From NCBI GenBank assembly GCA_963817785.1, contig CAWFPL010000008.1, forward strand, positions 620,001-684,000: 64,000 nucleotides of DNA, written 5' to 3'. This document shows positions 8,723-16,236 of this stretch, piece by piece. The position numbers and the translations under genes are program-made. Source of the DNA: JAKALD01 sp963817785 (GTDB taxonomy: Bacteria > Pseudomonadota > Gammaproteobacteria > Burkholderiales > SG8-39). The notes under the pieces were generated by a model. That model did no database searches, was not told where the DNA came from, and worked only from the letters and a program-made list of their open reading frames with translations. Within the stretch, counting starts at the first letter, position 1. The number at the start of each line of letters is the position of its first letter.

Positions 8723-9646
8723 TCAGAGCCTGCACTCCCAGAATTCGCCGACCAGATCGTGGCCGAAGCTGCGGTGCGGCTCCTTGCGCACGAGGCGAAA
8801 TCCGGCCGCGCGATAGATCGCGCGTGCCGCGACCAGGTTGCCCTGCGTCCAGAGCACCATCTTGCGGTAGCCGCAGCGGCGCGCGTGGCGCAGGCACTCC
8901 TCGACCAGGCCCTTGCCGATGCCCGAGCCGCGCGCCCAGGGCTCGACCAGCAGCAGGCGCAGCTTGGCGATCGTCGGCGACTGCTTGACGAGCATCACCG
9001 ACCCGGCGCTCGCGCCGTCCTTCTCGGCGATCCAGCAGCGCTCGTGCGCCGGATCGTAATGCCGCACGAAGCGCGCCACGATGTCGGCGACGAGCGCCTC
9101 GAACTCCTCGTTGAAGCCGTACTCCTCGCTGTAGAGTGCGCCGTGGCGCGACACCACCCAGCCCAGGTCGCCCGGACGGTGCGGCCGCAGCAGGTAGGCG
9201 CCGGGTTGCGCCGCCGGCGCGCCGAGCAGCTGCTCGATCGTCTCCATCGCCCCGACAAGCCGCGCCTGCCGCGCCTCGGGAAGGGTCGCAAGAAGCGCAC
9301 GCACCTGCGCCTGCGAGCGCGCGTCGAGCAGCGCCGCACCGCGCGTGCCCTTGGCGGTCAATCGCAGGTGGCTGCGCCGCGCGTCGGACTCCGAGCGCCA
9401 GCGTGCCAGAACGCCGCGGCGCTCCAGCCCGCGCAGCAGCCGGCTGAGGTAGCCGAGGTCGAGGCGCAGCGCGCGCCCGAGCTCGCTCGCGGTGGCGTCC
9501 TTGCGCCGGGCAAGCTCGTACAGCAGGCGCGCCTCGGTGAGCGTCCACGGCGTGTCGAGCAGGCCCTCCTTGAGCAGGCCGATGCTGCCGGTGTAGAAGC
9601 GATTGAAGCTCCGCACGGCGGCGATGCGATTCCGGCTCGCGTCCAT
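8723..9646 (-). CDS. MarR-type regulator fused to a GNAT N-acetyltransferase
   Basis: A 307-residue fusion. Residues 1-150 form a MarR-family winged helix (DTPWTLTEARLLYELARRKDATASELGRAL, then RGVLARWRSESDARRSHLRLT as the wing). Residues 153-307 form a GNAT domain with the acetyl-CoA loop ARGSGIGKGLV and the C-terminal strand GNLVAARAIYRAAGF. Such fusions are a recognised group in proteobacteria, thought to sense or modify a small molecule while controlling a neighbouring gene. The divergent MDR dehydrogenase at 9752 is the obvious target. The ATG at 9646 begins the MarR domain; the longer open frame upstream runs antisense to the MDR gene. Confidence 0.85.
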   Translation of the reverse strand: MDASRNRIAAVRSFNRFYTGSIGLLKEGLLDTPWTLTEARLLYELARRKDATASELGRALRLDLGYLSRLLRGLERRGVLARWRSESDARRSHLRLTAKGTRGAALLDARSQAQVRALLATLPEARQARLVGAMETIEQLLGAPAAQPGAYLLRPHRPGDLGWVVSRHGALYSEEYGFNEEFEALVADIVARFVRHYDPAHERCWIAEKDGASAGSVMLVKQSPTIAKLRLLLVEPWARGSGIGKGLVEECLRHARRCGYRKMVLWTQGNLVAARAIYRAAGFRLVRKEPHRSFGHDLVGEFWECRL

Positions 9647-9649
9647 ATG

Positions 9650-9685
9650 CTTGCCAATGTCACATAATTGCTTGCCGCCGGCAAG
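9650..9685. promoter_or_regulatory. candidate MarR operator between divergent genes
   Basis: In the 105-base gap between the MarR-GNAT gene and the MDR gene, CTTGCC (9671-9676) and GGCAAG (9680-9685) form a perfect inverted repeat around a 3-base centre. A third CTTGCC lies at 9650-9655, 21 bases from the first, which is two helical turns. A CATAAT -10-like word lies at 9663-9668. The size and placement suit an autoregulatory MarR-type site. No binding data are available. Confidence 0.45.
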
Positions 9686-9751
9686 TGTCCGCGCGGGACG
9701 CGCTCCGATCTGCCAGAATGCGGGCTCGACCAACCGCCCTTCCCCGACCCG

Positions 9752-10765
9752 ATGAAAGTCTTTCAGATCCAGGACGACTGGGGCATCGACCACCTCCAGC
9801 TCGCCACCCGCCCCGATCCGCGCCCCGGCCCCGGCCAGGTGCTGCTCAGGATGAAGGCCGCCTCGCTCAACTACCGCGACCTGTTCGTGCTCGATCGCGG
9901 CTACGGCGCGCACACCGGCACCTTGCCGCTGGTGCTGCTCTCGGACGGTGCCGGCGAGGTGGTCGAAGCCGGCGCGGGCGTCACGCGCGTCAAGGTGGGC
10001 GAGCGCGTCTGCCCCTGCTTCAACCAGGGCTGGATCGCCGGCAGCCCCGACCTCGAGCGCATGACCGCCATCGTCGGCGGGCCGATCGACGGCACCATGG
10101 CCGAGTACATGGTGCTGCCCGAGGGCGGCGTGGTGAAGGCGCCCGCGCACCTGTCGGACGAGCAGGCCGCGGCGCTGCCGTGCGCCGCACTCACCGCCTG
10201 GAGCGCGCTGGTGACCTACGACGACCTCGCCCCGGGCTCGAAGGTGCTGGTGCAGGGCACCGGCGGCGTGGCGCTGTTCGCGCTGCAGTTCGCCAAGCTC
10301 CTGGGCGCGCACGTCACGGTCATCTCGTCGAGCGACGAGAAGATCGCGAAGGCAAAGGCGCTGGGCGCCGATGCCGCGATCAACTACAAGGCCGTGCCCG
10401 AGTGGTCCAAGGCGACGCGCGCGATCACCGGCGGGCGCGGCTACGACCACATCGTCGAGCTGGGCGGCGAAAAGACGCTGCCGCAGTCGCTGCTGTGCAT
10501 CCGTCCCGGCGGCACCATCTCGATGATCGGCGTGCTCTCGGGCGGCACCCTGTCGGCCCAGCTCGGCCGCGTGGTGACGCGCCAGGTGCGGCTGCAGGGC
10601 ATCACGGTCGGCCATCGCGACGGCTTCGAGGCCATGATGCGCGCGATCGAGCAGCACGAACTGCAGCCGGTGATCGACCGCGTGTTCGCGTTCGAGGAGT
10701 TGAAACAGGCGATGACCTATCTGAAAAGCGGCCTACACTTCGGCAAGATCTGCATCCGCCACTGA
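9752..10765 (+). CDS. MDR-family NAD(P)-dependent alcohol dehydrogenase/quinone reductase-like
   Basis: A 337-residue medium-chain dehydrogenase. The N-terminal GroES-like domain includes MKAASLNYRDLFVL and DGAGEVVEAGAGVTRVKVGERV. The nucleotide-binding motif is VQGTGGVALFALQFAKLLGA. It has no cluster of four structural-zinc cysteines, so it belongs to the zinc-poor oxidoreductases that reduce enals, quinones or alcohols. The ATG at 9752 is the natural start; the upstream open frame crosses the operator region. It lies next to an SDR gene on the same strand and is probably controlled by the divergent MarR-GNAT protein. Confidence 0.85.
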   Translation: MKVFQIQDDWGIDHLQLATRPDPRPGPGQVLLRMKAASLNYRDLFVLDRGYGAHTGTLPLVLLSDGAGEVVEAGAGVTRVKVGERVCPCFNQGWIAGSPDLERMTAIVGGPIDGTMAEYMVLPEGGVVKAPAHLSDEQAAALPCAALTAWSALVTYDDLAPGSKVLVQGTGGVALFALQFAKLLGAHVTVISSSDEKIAKAKALGADAAINYKAVPEWSKATRAITGGRGYDHIVELGGEKTLPQSLLCIRPGGTISMIGVLSGGTLSAQLGRVVTRQVRLQGITVGHRDGFEAMMRAIEQHELQPVIDRVFAFEELKQAMTYLKSGLHFGKICIRH

Positions 10766-10774
10766 GGAATGCCA

Positions 10775-11527
10775 ATGAACATCTCGTTCGCAAGCAAGAA
10801 CGTCGTGGTCGCAGGCGGCAGCCGCGGCATCGGCCGCTCGATCGCGCTCGGCTTCGCCGCCGCGGGCGCAAACGTGTCGATCTGCGCGCGCGGCGCCGCC
10901 GGCCTTGCGCAAGCCGAGGCCGTGCTGAAGCGCCACGGCGGCAAGGTGCACACCGCAAGCTGCGACCTGGCCGACGGCGAGGCGGTCAAGCGCTACGTGG
11001 CCGCGGCGGGCGACGCGCACGGCGGGATCGACGTGCTGGTGAACAACGCCTCCGGCTACGGCCTGGGCGACGATGAGGCAGGCTGGGCGGCGAGCATCAA
11101 CGTCGACCTGCTGGCGAGCGTGCGCGCCTCGCAGGCCGCGCTGCCGTTGCTCGAGCGCGCGGGCGGCGGCTCGATCGTGTACATCAGCTCGATCGCCGGC
11201 CTCAAGCCGAGCGCGCGCACCCCGGCCTACGGCGCGGTCAAGGCGGCGCTGATCCAGTACACGATGACGCAAGGCCTCGCGCTGGCGGCGAAGAAGATCC
11301 GCGTCAACAGCATCGCGCCCGGATCGATCGAGTTTCCCGGCGGCGTCTGGGACGTGCGCAAGCGCGACAATCCGAAGCTCTACGACGGCACGCTGCGCAC
11401 GATTCCCTGGGGACGCATGGGGCGGCCGGAGGAAATCGCGAACGTCGTGCTGTTCCTGGCGAGCGACCTGGCGAGCTGGATCACCGGCCAGACCATCACG
11501 GTCGACGGCGGGCAGACGCTGAGCTGA
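10775..11527 (+). CDS. SDR-family oxidoreductase
   Basis: A 250-residue short-chain dehydrogenase. GGSRGIG (residues 14-20) is the cofactor loop, NNASG is the stabilising strand, and SSIAG with YGAVK (Tyr-x3-Lys) forms the catalytic site. GRMGRPEEIANVVLFLASDLASWITGQTITVDGG is the usual C-terminal end. The substrate is unknown. The gene follows the MDR gene by nine bases; GAGGA lies six bases before the ATG at 10775, and a second ATG six bases earlier is possible. The two reductases probably act together on a carbonyl compound sensed by the MarR-GNAT regulator. Confidence 0.88.
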   Translation: MNISFASKNVVVAGGSRGIGRSIALGFAAAGANVSICARGAAGLAQAEAVLKRHGGKVHTASCDLADGEAVKRYVAAAGDAHGGIDVLVNNASGYGLGDDEAGWAASINVDLLASVRASQAALPLLERAGGGSIVYISSIAGLKPSARTPAYGAVKAALIQYTMTQGLALAAKKIRVNSIAPGSIEFPGGVWDVRKRDNPKLYDGTLRTIPWGRMGRPEEIANVVLFLASDLASWITGQTITVDGGQTLS

Positions 11528-11542
11528 GCGCCGCTCTTCCCT

Positions 11543-11941
11543 TCAGGGCAGCTGGATCTTTCCGCCGCCGCCCAGCCCGCCCGACGGCGGCAGGCCGCCC
11601 TGCGGGATGACCAGCGAGGAGGAGGCCTGGCGGCGCAGCTCCTGCAACTCCTGCACCGTGCGCTCGATCGCCTCCTTGGCGAGCGGGCCGAACTGCTTCG
11701 CCGCCTCCGCGAGCGAGCCGGCGTCGATCTCGAACACGATCGGCAGCGTGCCCATCGGCGTCATGACCTGCGTCTCGCCGACGTAGCCCACGTCCCGCGC
11801 GGGGTCGGGCGAGCCGTCGCCCTTCACCGGGGTGAGGCGGCGAATGGTGCCGATGCGCCGGTCGGTGAAAGTCTCCTCGAGGTACAGCGCCGCCGGGTCG
11901 AGGTTGAGCTCGGCAGAGCGGGGGTCGCTTCCCAGGGCCAT
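11543..11941 (-). CDS. conserved-looking hypothetical protein
   Basis: A 132-residue soluble protein with no family I recognise. The N-terminal half is beta-rich and reads YLEETFTDRRIGTIRRLTPV, then MTPMGTLPIVFEIDAG. The C-terminal half has a helix AAKQFGPLAKEAIERTVQELQELRRQ that could form a coiled coil, then a flexible tail of glycine and proline. GGAG lies nine bases upstream of the ATG. It follows the LysR gene on the same strand after 35 bases and could be co-transcribed with it. No signal peptide or membrane segment is visible. Confidence 0.65.
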   Translation of the reverse strand: MALGSDPRSAELNLDPAALYLEETFTDRRIGTIRRLTPVKGDGSPDPARDVGYVGETQVMTPMGTLPIVFEIDAGSLAEAAKQFGPLAKEAIERTVQELQELRRQASSSLVIPQGGLPPSGGLGGGGKIQLP

Positions 11942-11976
11942 GTGACTGCGTCTCCGGATTTCGATTCGGTGGAATT

Positions 11977-12885
11977 CTACCCGCTGCCCGCCGACGCGGC
12001 GCGCCGCGCACACTCGGCCTGCACGAGCTCGCGGATGATCTCCGCGAGTCGCAGCGTCCCGGGACCGGCCGCGTCGCGGTCCGCGAAGATGAGGTACAGC
12101 TCCGCGTAGCGCTCGCCGCCTTCGCGCAACGGCAGGGGCTTGAGCGTGCCCTGCGCCAGTTCGTCGCGGATCTTCTCCTCGGGCATCCAGGCGTAGCCGT
12201 AGCCCGCGCGCACCGCCTCCAGCGACGTCGCCAGGTGGCTGACCGTCCAGCGCTGCGCCGCGTCCACCGAGGGACGCGTCGCGCGCGTGGAGCCCGACTC
12301 GCGCACCACCAGCTGGCGCTGCGCGCGCAGGTCCTGAACGGTGAGCTTGCGCCCGAGCCGGTGCAGCGCGTGCTCGGGATGCGCGACCAGCACAAAGCGC
12401 AGCCGCATGAGGGGATCGCCGAGGAAGCCGGGCGGCACCATGCCGGAGATCGCGAGATCGACCTGGCGGCGCACCAGCGCTTCGGGGGTGCCGCCGAGCA
12501 CCGACTCGATCACCTCGATGCGGGTGTGCGGGCTTTCGGCTCCCAAGCGCTCGAGGCACTTGAGCAACAGCCAGCTGGGAAAAACGATCTCGGCCGCGAT
12601 TCCGATCTCGGCTTCCCATCCCGCAGAGAGCGTGCGCCCGACGCGCTCCAGCGCCCCGGCTTCCTCGAGCAGCCCGCGCGCGCGGCGAACCAATAGCTCC
12701 CCCGTCGGGGTCAGGACGGCCTTGCGCCCGCGGATCTCGAAGGCCTTGACACCGAGCAGCGACTCGAGCTTTTGCACCGAGTAGGTCACCGCGGATTGGC
12801 TCTTGTGCAGCCGCTCCGAAGCCTTGGCATAGCCGCCCGCATCGACCACCGCCACGAGGGCCCGCCATTGATCGAGGGAGATCAT
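11977..12885 (-). CDS. LysR-family transcriptional regulator
   Basis: A 302-residue LTTR. Residues 1-60 carry the helix-turn-helix (QWRALVAVVDAGGYAKASERLHKSQSAVTYSVQKLE). Residues 90-290 form the periplasmic-binding-protein-like effector domain. It is divergent from the azoreductase gene, with a 96-base AT-rich gap holding a candidate LysR box. It therefore probably controls azoR-doxX-pirin in response to a quinone, azo or electrophilic compound, and itself. That target is inferred from position only. Confidence 0.88.
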   Translation of the reverse strand: MISLDQWRALVAVVDAGGYAKASERLHKSQSAVTYSVQKLESLLGVKAFEIRGRKAVLTPTGELLVRRARGLLEEAGALERVGRTLSAGWEAEIGIAAEIVFPSWLLLKCLERLGAESPHTRIEVIESVLGGTPEALVRRQVDLAISGMVPPGFLGDPLMRLRFVLVAHPEHALHRLGRKLTVQDLRAQRQLVVRESGSTRATRPSVDAAQRWTVSHLATSLEAVRAGYGYAWMPEEKIRDELAQGTLKPLPLREGGERYAELYLIFADRDAAGPGTLRLAEIIRELVQAECARRAASAGSG

Positions 12886-12887
12886 TT

Positions 12888-12944
12888 ATCTGTTTTACTG
12901 ATATTAGTGACCATATTTTTCCGCTTTTCAATCTGCATTATAGA
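12888..12944 (+). promoter_or_regulatory. LysR box and azoR promoter region
   Basis: ATC (12888-12890) and GAT (12900-12902) are separated by nine bases, giving the ATC-N9-GAT form of the T-N11-A LysR motif. Downstream, TATAGA at 12939-12944 is a good -10 for azoR, while the -35 is poor (TTTTTC near 12916). This is typical of activator-dependent promoters. The whole gap is AT-rich against a GC-rich background. Confidence 0.5.
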
Positions 12945-12981
12945 CCTTCAAATAGCAATACCCAAACCTCCGGAGGCCGAC

Positions 12982-13602
12982 ATGAAAACCCTGCTGCAGA
13001 TCAACACCAGCCTGTTCTCGACCGAAGGCCAGTCAAGCCGCCTCGCCGAGCAGTTCGTCGCCGCCTGGCGCGCGAATAATCCGGGCGCGGCGGTGCGGGT
13101 GTGCGACCTCGCAAGCGACCCGGTGCCGCACCTCGACGCGGCGCGATTTCAGGCCTTTCTCGCGCAACCCGCCCAGCGCACGCCGGAGCAGAACGCGGTC
13201 GTGGATTACTCCGACGCGCTGATCGCCGAGTTGAAGCGCGCCGACGTGATCGTGCTCGGACTGCCGATGTACAACTTCGGTCTGCCTTCCACGCTCAAGG
13301 CGTACTTCGATCACGTCGCGCGTGCCGGCGTCACGTTCCGCTACACCGACAAAGGGGCCGTGGGCCTGCTCACCGGCAAGCAAGCCTACGTGTTCGCCGC
13401 GCGCGGCGGGCAGTACGCGGGCACGCCGAGTGACACCCAGACCCCATACGTGCGCGACTTCCTCCGCTTTCTCGGGATCGACGACGTCGAATTCATCTAC
13501 GCCGAAGGGCTGGCGATCGGGGAGGCAAGCAAGCAGGCGGCGCTGGCGCAGGCGCGGTTCGCCATCGGGCGCATGGCCGAAGGCGCCGCGCTCGCCGCAT
13601 GA
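12982..13602 (+). CDS. azoR: FMN-dependent NADH-azoreductase
   Basis: A 206-residue flavodoxin-fold enzyme of the AzoR/NQO family. It reduces quinones and azo bonds with NADH through bound FMN. Landmarks are LLQINTSLF...QSSRLAEQF at the FMN phosphate loop, GLPMYNFGLPSTLKAYFDHVARAGVTFRYT around the flavin, and AARGGQYAG. The family length is about 200. CGGAGG lies five bases before the ATG. It is the first gene of a group with doxX and pirin, an association often seen with quinone or electrophile defence. Confidence 0.9.
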   Translation: MKTLLQINTSLFSTEGQSSRLAEQFVAAWRANNPGAAVRVCDLASDPVPHLDAARFQAFLAQPAQRTPEQNAVVDYSDALIAELKRADVIVLGLPMYNFGLPSTLKAYFDHVARAGVTFRYTDKGAVGLLTGKQAYVFAARGGQYAGTPSDTQTPYVRDFLRFLGIDDVEFIYAEGLAIGEASKQAALAQARFAIGRMAEGAALAA

Positions 13603-13643
13603 GCCGGGTTTCCTTCCATCCACACTCGTAATGGAGCCATCTC

Positions 13644-14075
13644 GTGAACACTTTCTCGCGCAACATCGCCGATCTCGCCGGTCGCATCCTGATCGCGGCA
13701 CTGTTCCTCATCGCGGGCGTCGGCAAGCTCGGCGCCTACGCCGGCACGCAGGGCTACATGCAGTCGCACGGCGTGCCGGGCGCGCTGCTACCCGCGGTCA
13801 TCGCACTCGAGCTCGGCGGCGGCCTGCTGATCGTCGCGGGCTTGTGGACGCGCATCGCCGCGCTGGCGCTGGCCGGCTTCACGCTGCTCGCCGCGCTGCT
13901 GTTTCATGTTAATTTCGCCGACGCCACTCAACAGATCATGTTTCTGAAGAACCTCGCGATCGCCGGCGGCTTTCTGATGCTTGCCGCAAACGGCGCCGGC
14001 GCGTGGAGCGTCGATGCGCGCCGCTCGCAGGCGCGGCGCCCGGCGATCGGCGCAGCGGCGAGGTCCTCATCGTGA
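13644..14075 (+). CDS. DoxX-family membrane protein
   Basis: A 143-residue inner-membrane protein with four hydrophobic helices (about 12-30, 50-70, 73-92, 100-118). It includes RILIAALFLIAGVGKLG, the common start of DoxX/YphA proteins, and a GGGLLIVAGL helix. Its C-terminus is a basic tail. DoxX relatives often sit beside quinone reductases and pirins and may have a respiratory or redox role, but no reaction is established. Its stop codon overlaps the GTG start of the pirin gene. Confidence 0.82.
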   Translation: MNTFSRNIADLAGRILIAALFLIAGVGKLGAYAGTQGYMQSHGVPGALLPAVIALELGGGLLIVAGLWTRIAALALAGFTLLAALLFHVNFADATQQIMFLKNLAIAGGFLMLAANGAGAWSVDARRSQARRPAIGAAARSSS

Positions 14076-14926
14076 CCAACAGAACCCTGAAACAGGTGAT
14101 CAAGTCGGTCCCCGCCTCCGACGGCGCCGGCGTCAAGCTGCGCCGCAGCCTCGGGGCGCAGCCCGGACTCAGGGTCGATCCGTTCCTGATGCTGGACGAG
14201 TTTTCCTCCGAGAATCCCGACGACTACGTCGCCGGCTTTCCGGCGCATCCGCACCGCGGCTTCGAGACCGTGACCTACCTGATCGACGGCCACATGCTGC
14301 ACGAGGACCACCTCGGTCACCGCGGCGACCTCAGGAGCGGGGGCGTGCAGTGGATGAGCGCGGGCCGCGGCATCGTCCACTCCGAGATGCCGCAGCAGGA
14401 GCGCGGCCGCATGCGCGGCTTCCAGCTGTGGATCAACCTTCCGGCGCGCGAGAAGATGAAGCCGCCGGCCTACCGCGACCTGCAGCCCGAGGAGATTCCG
14501 GTCGTCGAGCTGCCCGGCGGCGGGCGCGTGAAGGTGGTCGCGGGAACTCTCGTGGCCGACGGCCGCGAAACGCGCGGCCCGATCGGAGGCCTGGCCACGG
14601 ATCCGCTGTACCTCGACGTCGAACTGCCTGCGGGCGGCTCTTTCGCGCAGCCCGTGGACGCCGGCTACAGCGCTTTCGTCTATCCCTACGAAGGCAGCCT
14701 CGAGATCGCGGGCGCACGGCTGCCGGCGCACAGCGCCGGCGTGCTCGCCGGGGGCGAGCGCATCGAAGCGGCAGCCGGCGGCGACGGCGCGCGCTTCCTG
14801 CTGCTCGCGGGCCGGCCGCTGCGCGAGCCGATCGCGCAGTACGGCCCGTTCGTCATGAACACGCGCGAGGAGATCGAGCAGGCGATCCGCGACTACCAGA
14901 GCGGCGAGCTGATGCGCGCGCCCTGA
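14072..14926 (+). CDS. pirin-family cupin protein (possible quercetinase)
   Basis: A 284-residue bicupin. The metal-binding cluster is intact: HPHRGFETV gives two histidines, and IVHSEMP gives the later His and Glu. Bacterial pirins such as YhhW oxidise quercetin, while others bind partners and modulate metabolism. The GTG start at 14072 lies in a GTGA overlap with the doxX stop. An earlier in-frame ATG at 14003 would overlap doxX by about 70 bases and is less likely. It is the last gene of the azoR-doxX-pirin unit. Confidence 0.88.
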   Translation: MTNRTLKQVIKSVPASDGAGVKLRRSLGAQPGLRVDPFLMLDEFSSENPDDYVAGFPAHPHRGFETVTYLIDGHMLHEDHLGHRGDLRSGGVQWMSAGRGIVHSEMPQQERGRMRGFQLWINLPAREKMKPPAYRDLQPEEIPVVELPGGGRVKVVAGTLVADGRETRGPIGGLATDPLYLDVELPAGGSFAQPVDAGYSAFVYPYEGSLEIAGARLPAHSAGVLAGGERIEAAAGGDGARFLLLAGRPLREPIAQYGPFVMNTREEIEQAIRDYQSGELMRAP

Positions 14927-14941
14927 ACGCGCGCCGCCGCG

Positions 14942-16150
14942 TCAGTTCGATCCCGCCTGCCTGAGCGCCGCGATCAGCCCCCTGACCCGGGCCCATTCCT
15001 CCGGCCCGGGCAACGAGCCGTCGTTCAGGTGCAGCTCCAGGAGGGCCTCCGCGGTGCGCGCCGCCTGCGTGGCCGCGGGCAGGCCGAACATGTCGGCCGA
15101 GCCCGCGATGGTGTGCAGGTCGCGATGCAGGTCCGCGAGCCGCGCCGCCGGCGCGATGCCCCCCACCAGCTCGTTCTGCAGGCGCTCGATGCGCTGCAGC
15201 CTCGCCGCCAGCCGCTTGCGGTAGTCGGCATTGACCTTGTCCCGCTCGCCGCCGAACACGTCGGGCTGCACCACCTCGTCCGCGCCGGCTTCGGCACCGA
15301 GGCCGAGCACCGCGCGCACGGCGCGCATCAGGGTGTCGATCTCGAACGGCTTGGTCACGTAGCCGTCGGCGCCGCCGAGCAATCCCTTGAGCACTCCGTC
15401 GCGCGTCGCCTTGGCGGTGAGCATGATGACCGGCACGTCCTTCAGCGCCGGATGCTGGCGCATCTTGGCGAGCACCTCGAAACCGTCGGCGTCGGGCAGC
15501 ATGACGTCGAGCAGCACCAGGTCGGGCACGGGGGGCTGGCGAAACGCGGCGACGATCTCGTCGCGGTTGGTCGCCATGCGCGCGGCGAAGCCTTCGAGCA
15601 CCAAATAGGTCCGCAGCATCTTGCCGAGGTCGGCGTCGTCGTCCACGAGCATGACCGTCAGCTTGGCCCCGTCCAGGGGCTTGTGCTCGACGGCCGCGCG
15701 GCGCGCGATCCGGACGTAGTAGCCCTGCTGCTGGAGCGAGGTCACCGTCGTGTCCGCTTCGGCGTGGTCGTCGGCCTTCGGCTTGCCGAAAACCTCGGCG
15801 GGCACTTTGATGTCGAAAAAGCCGCCCGCGTCGATGGCGTCCGAGTGCACCTGGCTCGCCGACCCGATGTGGCCCGCATACAGCAGCTTGCCCAGCGTCG
15901 CGCGCACGACCTCCGGCGCGATGCCGCGCGCTCTCTTGACGAGCTGCGCCACGCTCGCCTTCGAGTCGATGAGCACGAGAACCTCGAGCTCCGTCGGTGA
16001 CAGCGACGTGCCGGCCTCGCGCAGCTCGACCTCGCCGCTGTGCGTCAGGGCATACACGTCCCGGTCTTGCACCAGGTCCCGCCGAGGTTCGATGTCGGAA
16101 ATCCTCCACAGGCCGGGCTGGCCGCAAAAGCGCGTCGCGTCCCGGCCCAC
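14942..16150 (-). CDS. orphan response regulator: winged-helix-like N-terminus, REC and Hpt domains
   Basis: A 402-residue signalling protein. Residues 30-100 look like a small winged-helix region (SLSPTELEVLVLIDSKASVAQLVKRA). Residues 163-285 are a receiver domain with acidic pocket D170-D172, phospho-acceptor D215, T245 and K267. Residues 300-395 form a histidine phosphotransfer domain with candidate phospho-His346 in LHTIAGSADMFGL. REC and Hpt in one chain suggest a relay in which phosphate moves between D215 and H346 or to a partner. No histidine kinase gene lies nearby. The start is uncertain, since the first 25 residues match nothing. Confidence 0.8.
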   Translation of the reverse strand: MGRDATRFCGQPGLWRISDIEPRRDLVQDRDVYALTHSGEVELREAGTSLSPTELEVLVLIDSKASVAQLVKRARGIAPEVVRATLGKLLYAGHIGSASQVHSDAIDAGGFFDIKVPAEVFGKPKADDHAEADTTVTSLQQQGYYVRIARRAAVEHKPLDGAKLTVMLVDDDADLGKMLRTYLVLEGFAARMATNRDEIVAAFRQPPVPDLVLLDVMLPDADGFEVLAKMRQHPALKDVPVIMLTAKATRDGVLKGLLGGADGYVTKPFEIDTLMRAVRAVLGLGAEAGADEVVQPDVFGGERDKVNADYRKRLAARLQRIERLQNELVGGIAPAARLADLHRDLHTIAGSADMFGLPAATQAARTAEALLELHLNDGSLPGPEEWARVRGLIAALRQAGSN

Positions 16151-16236
16151 CCCGCACCTTATGCCACGCGCTCCGACACTCTACTGCATGGCCTGCCGCG
16201 GCTCCAGACGGCGAGCCCGGGAAGCGGCGCGCCGCG

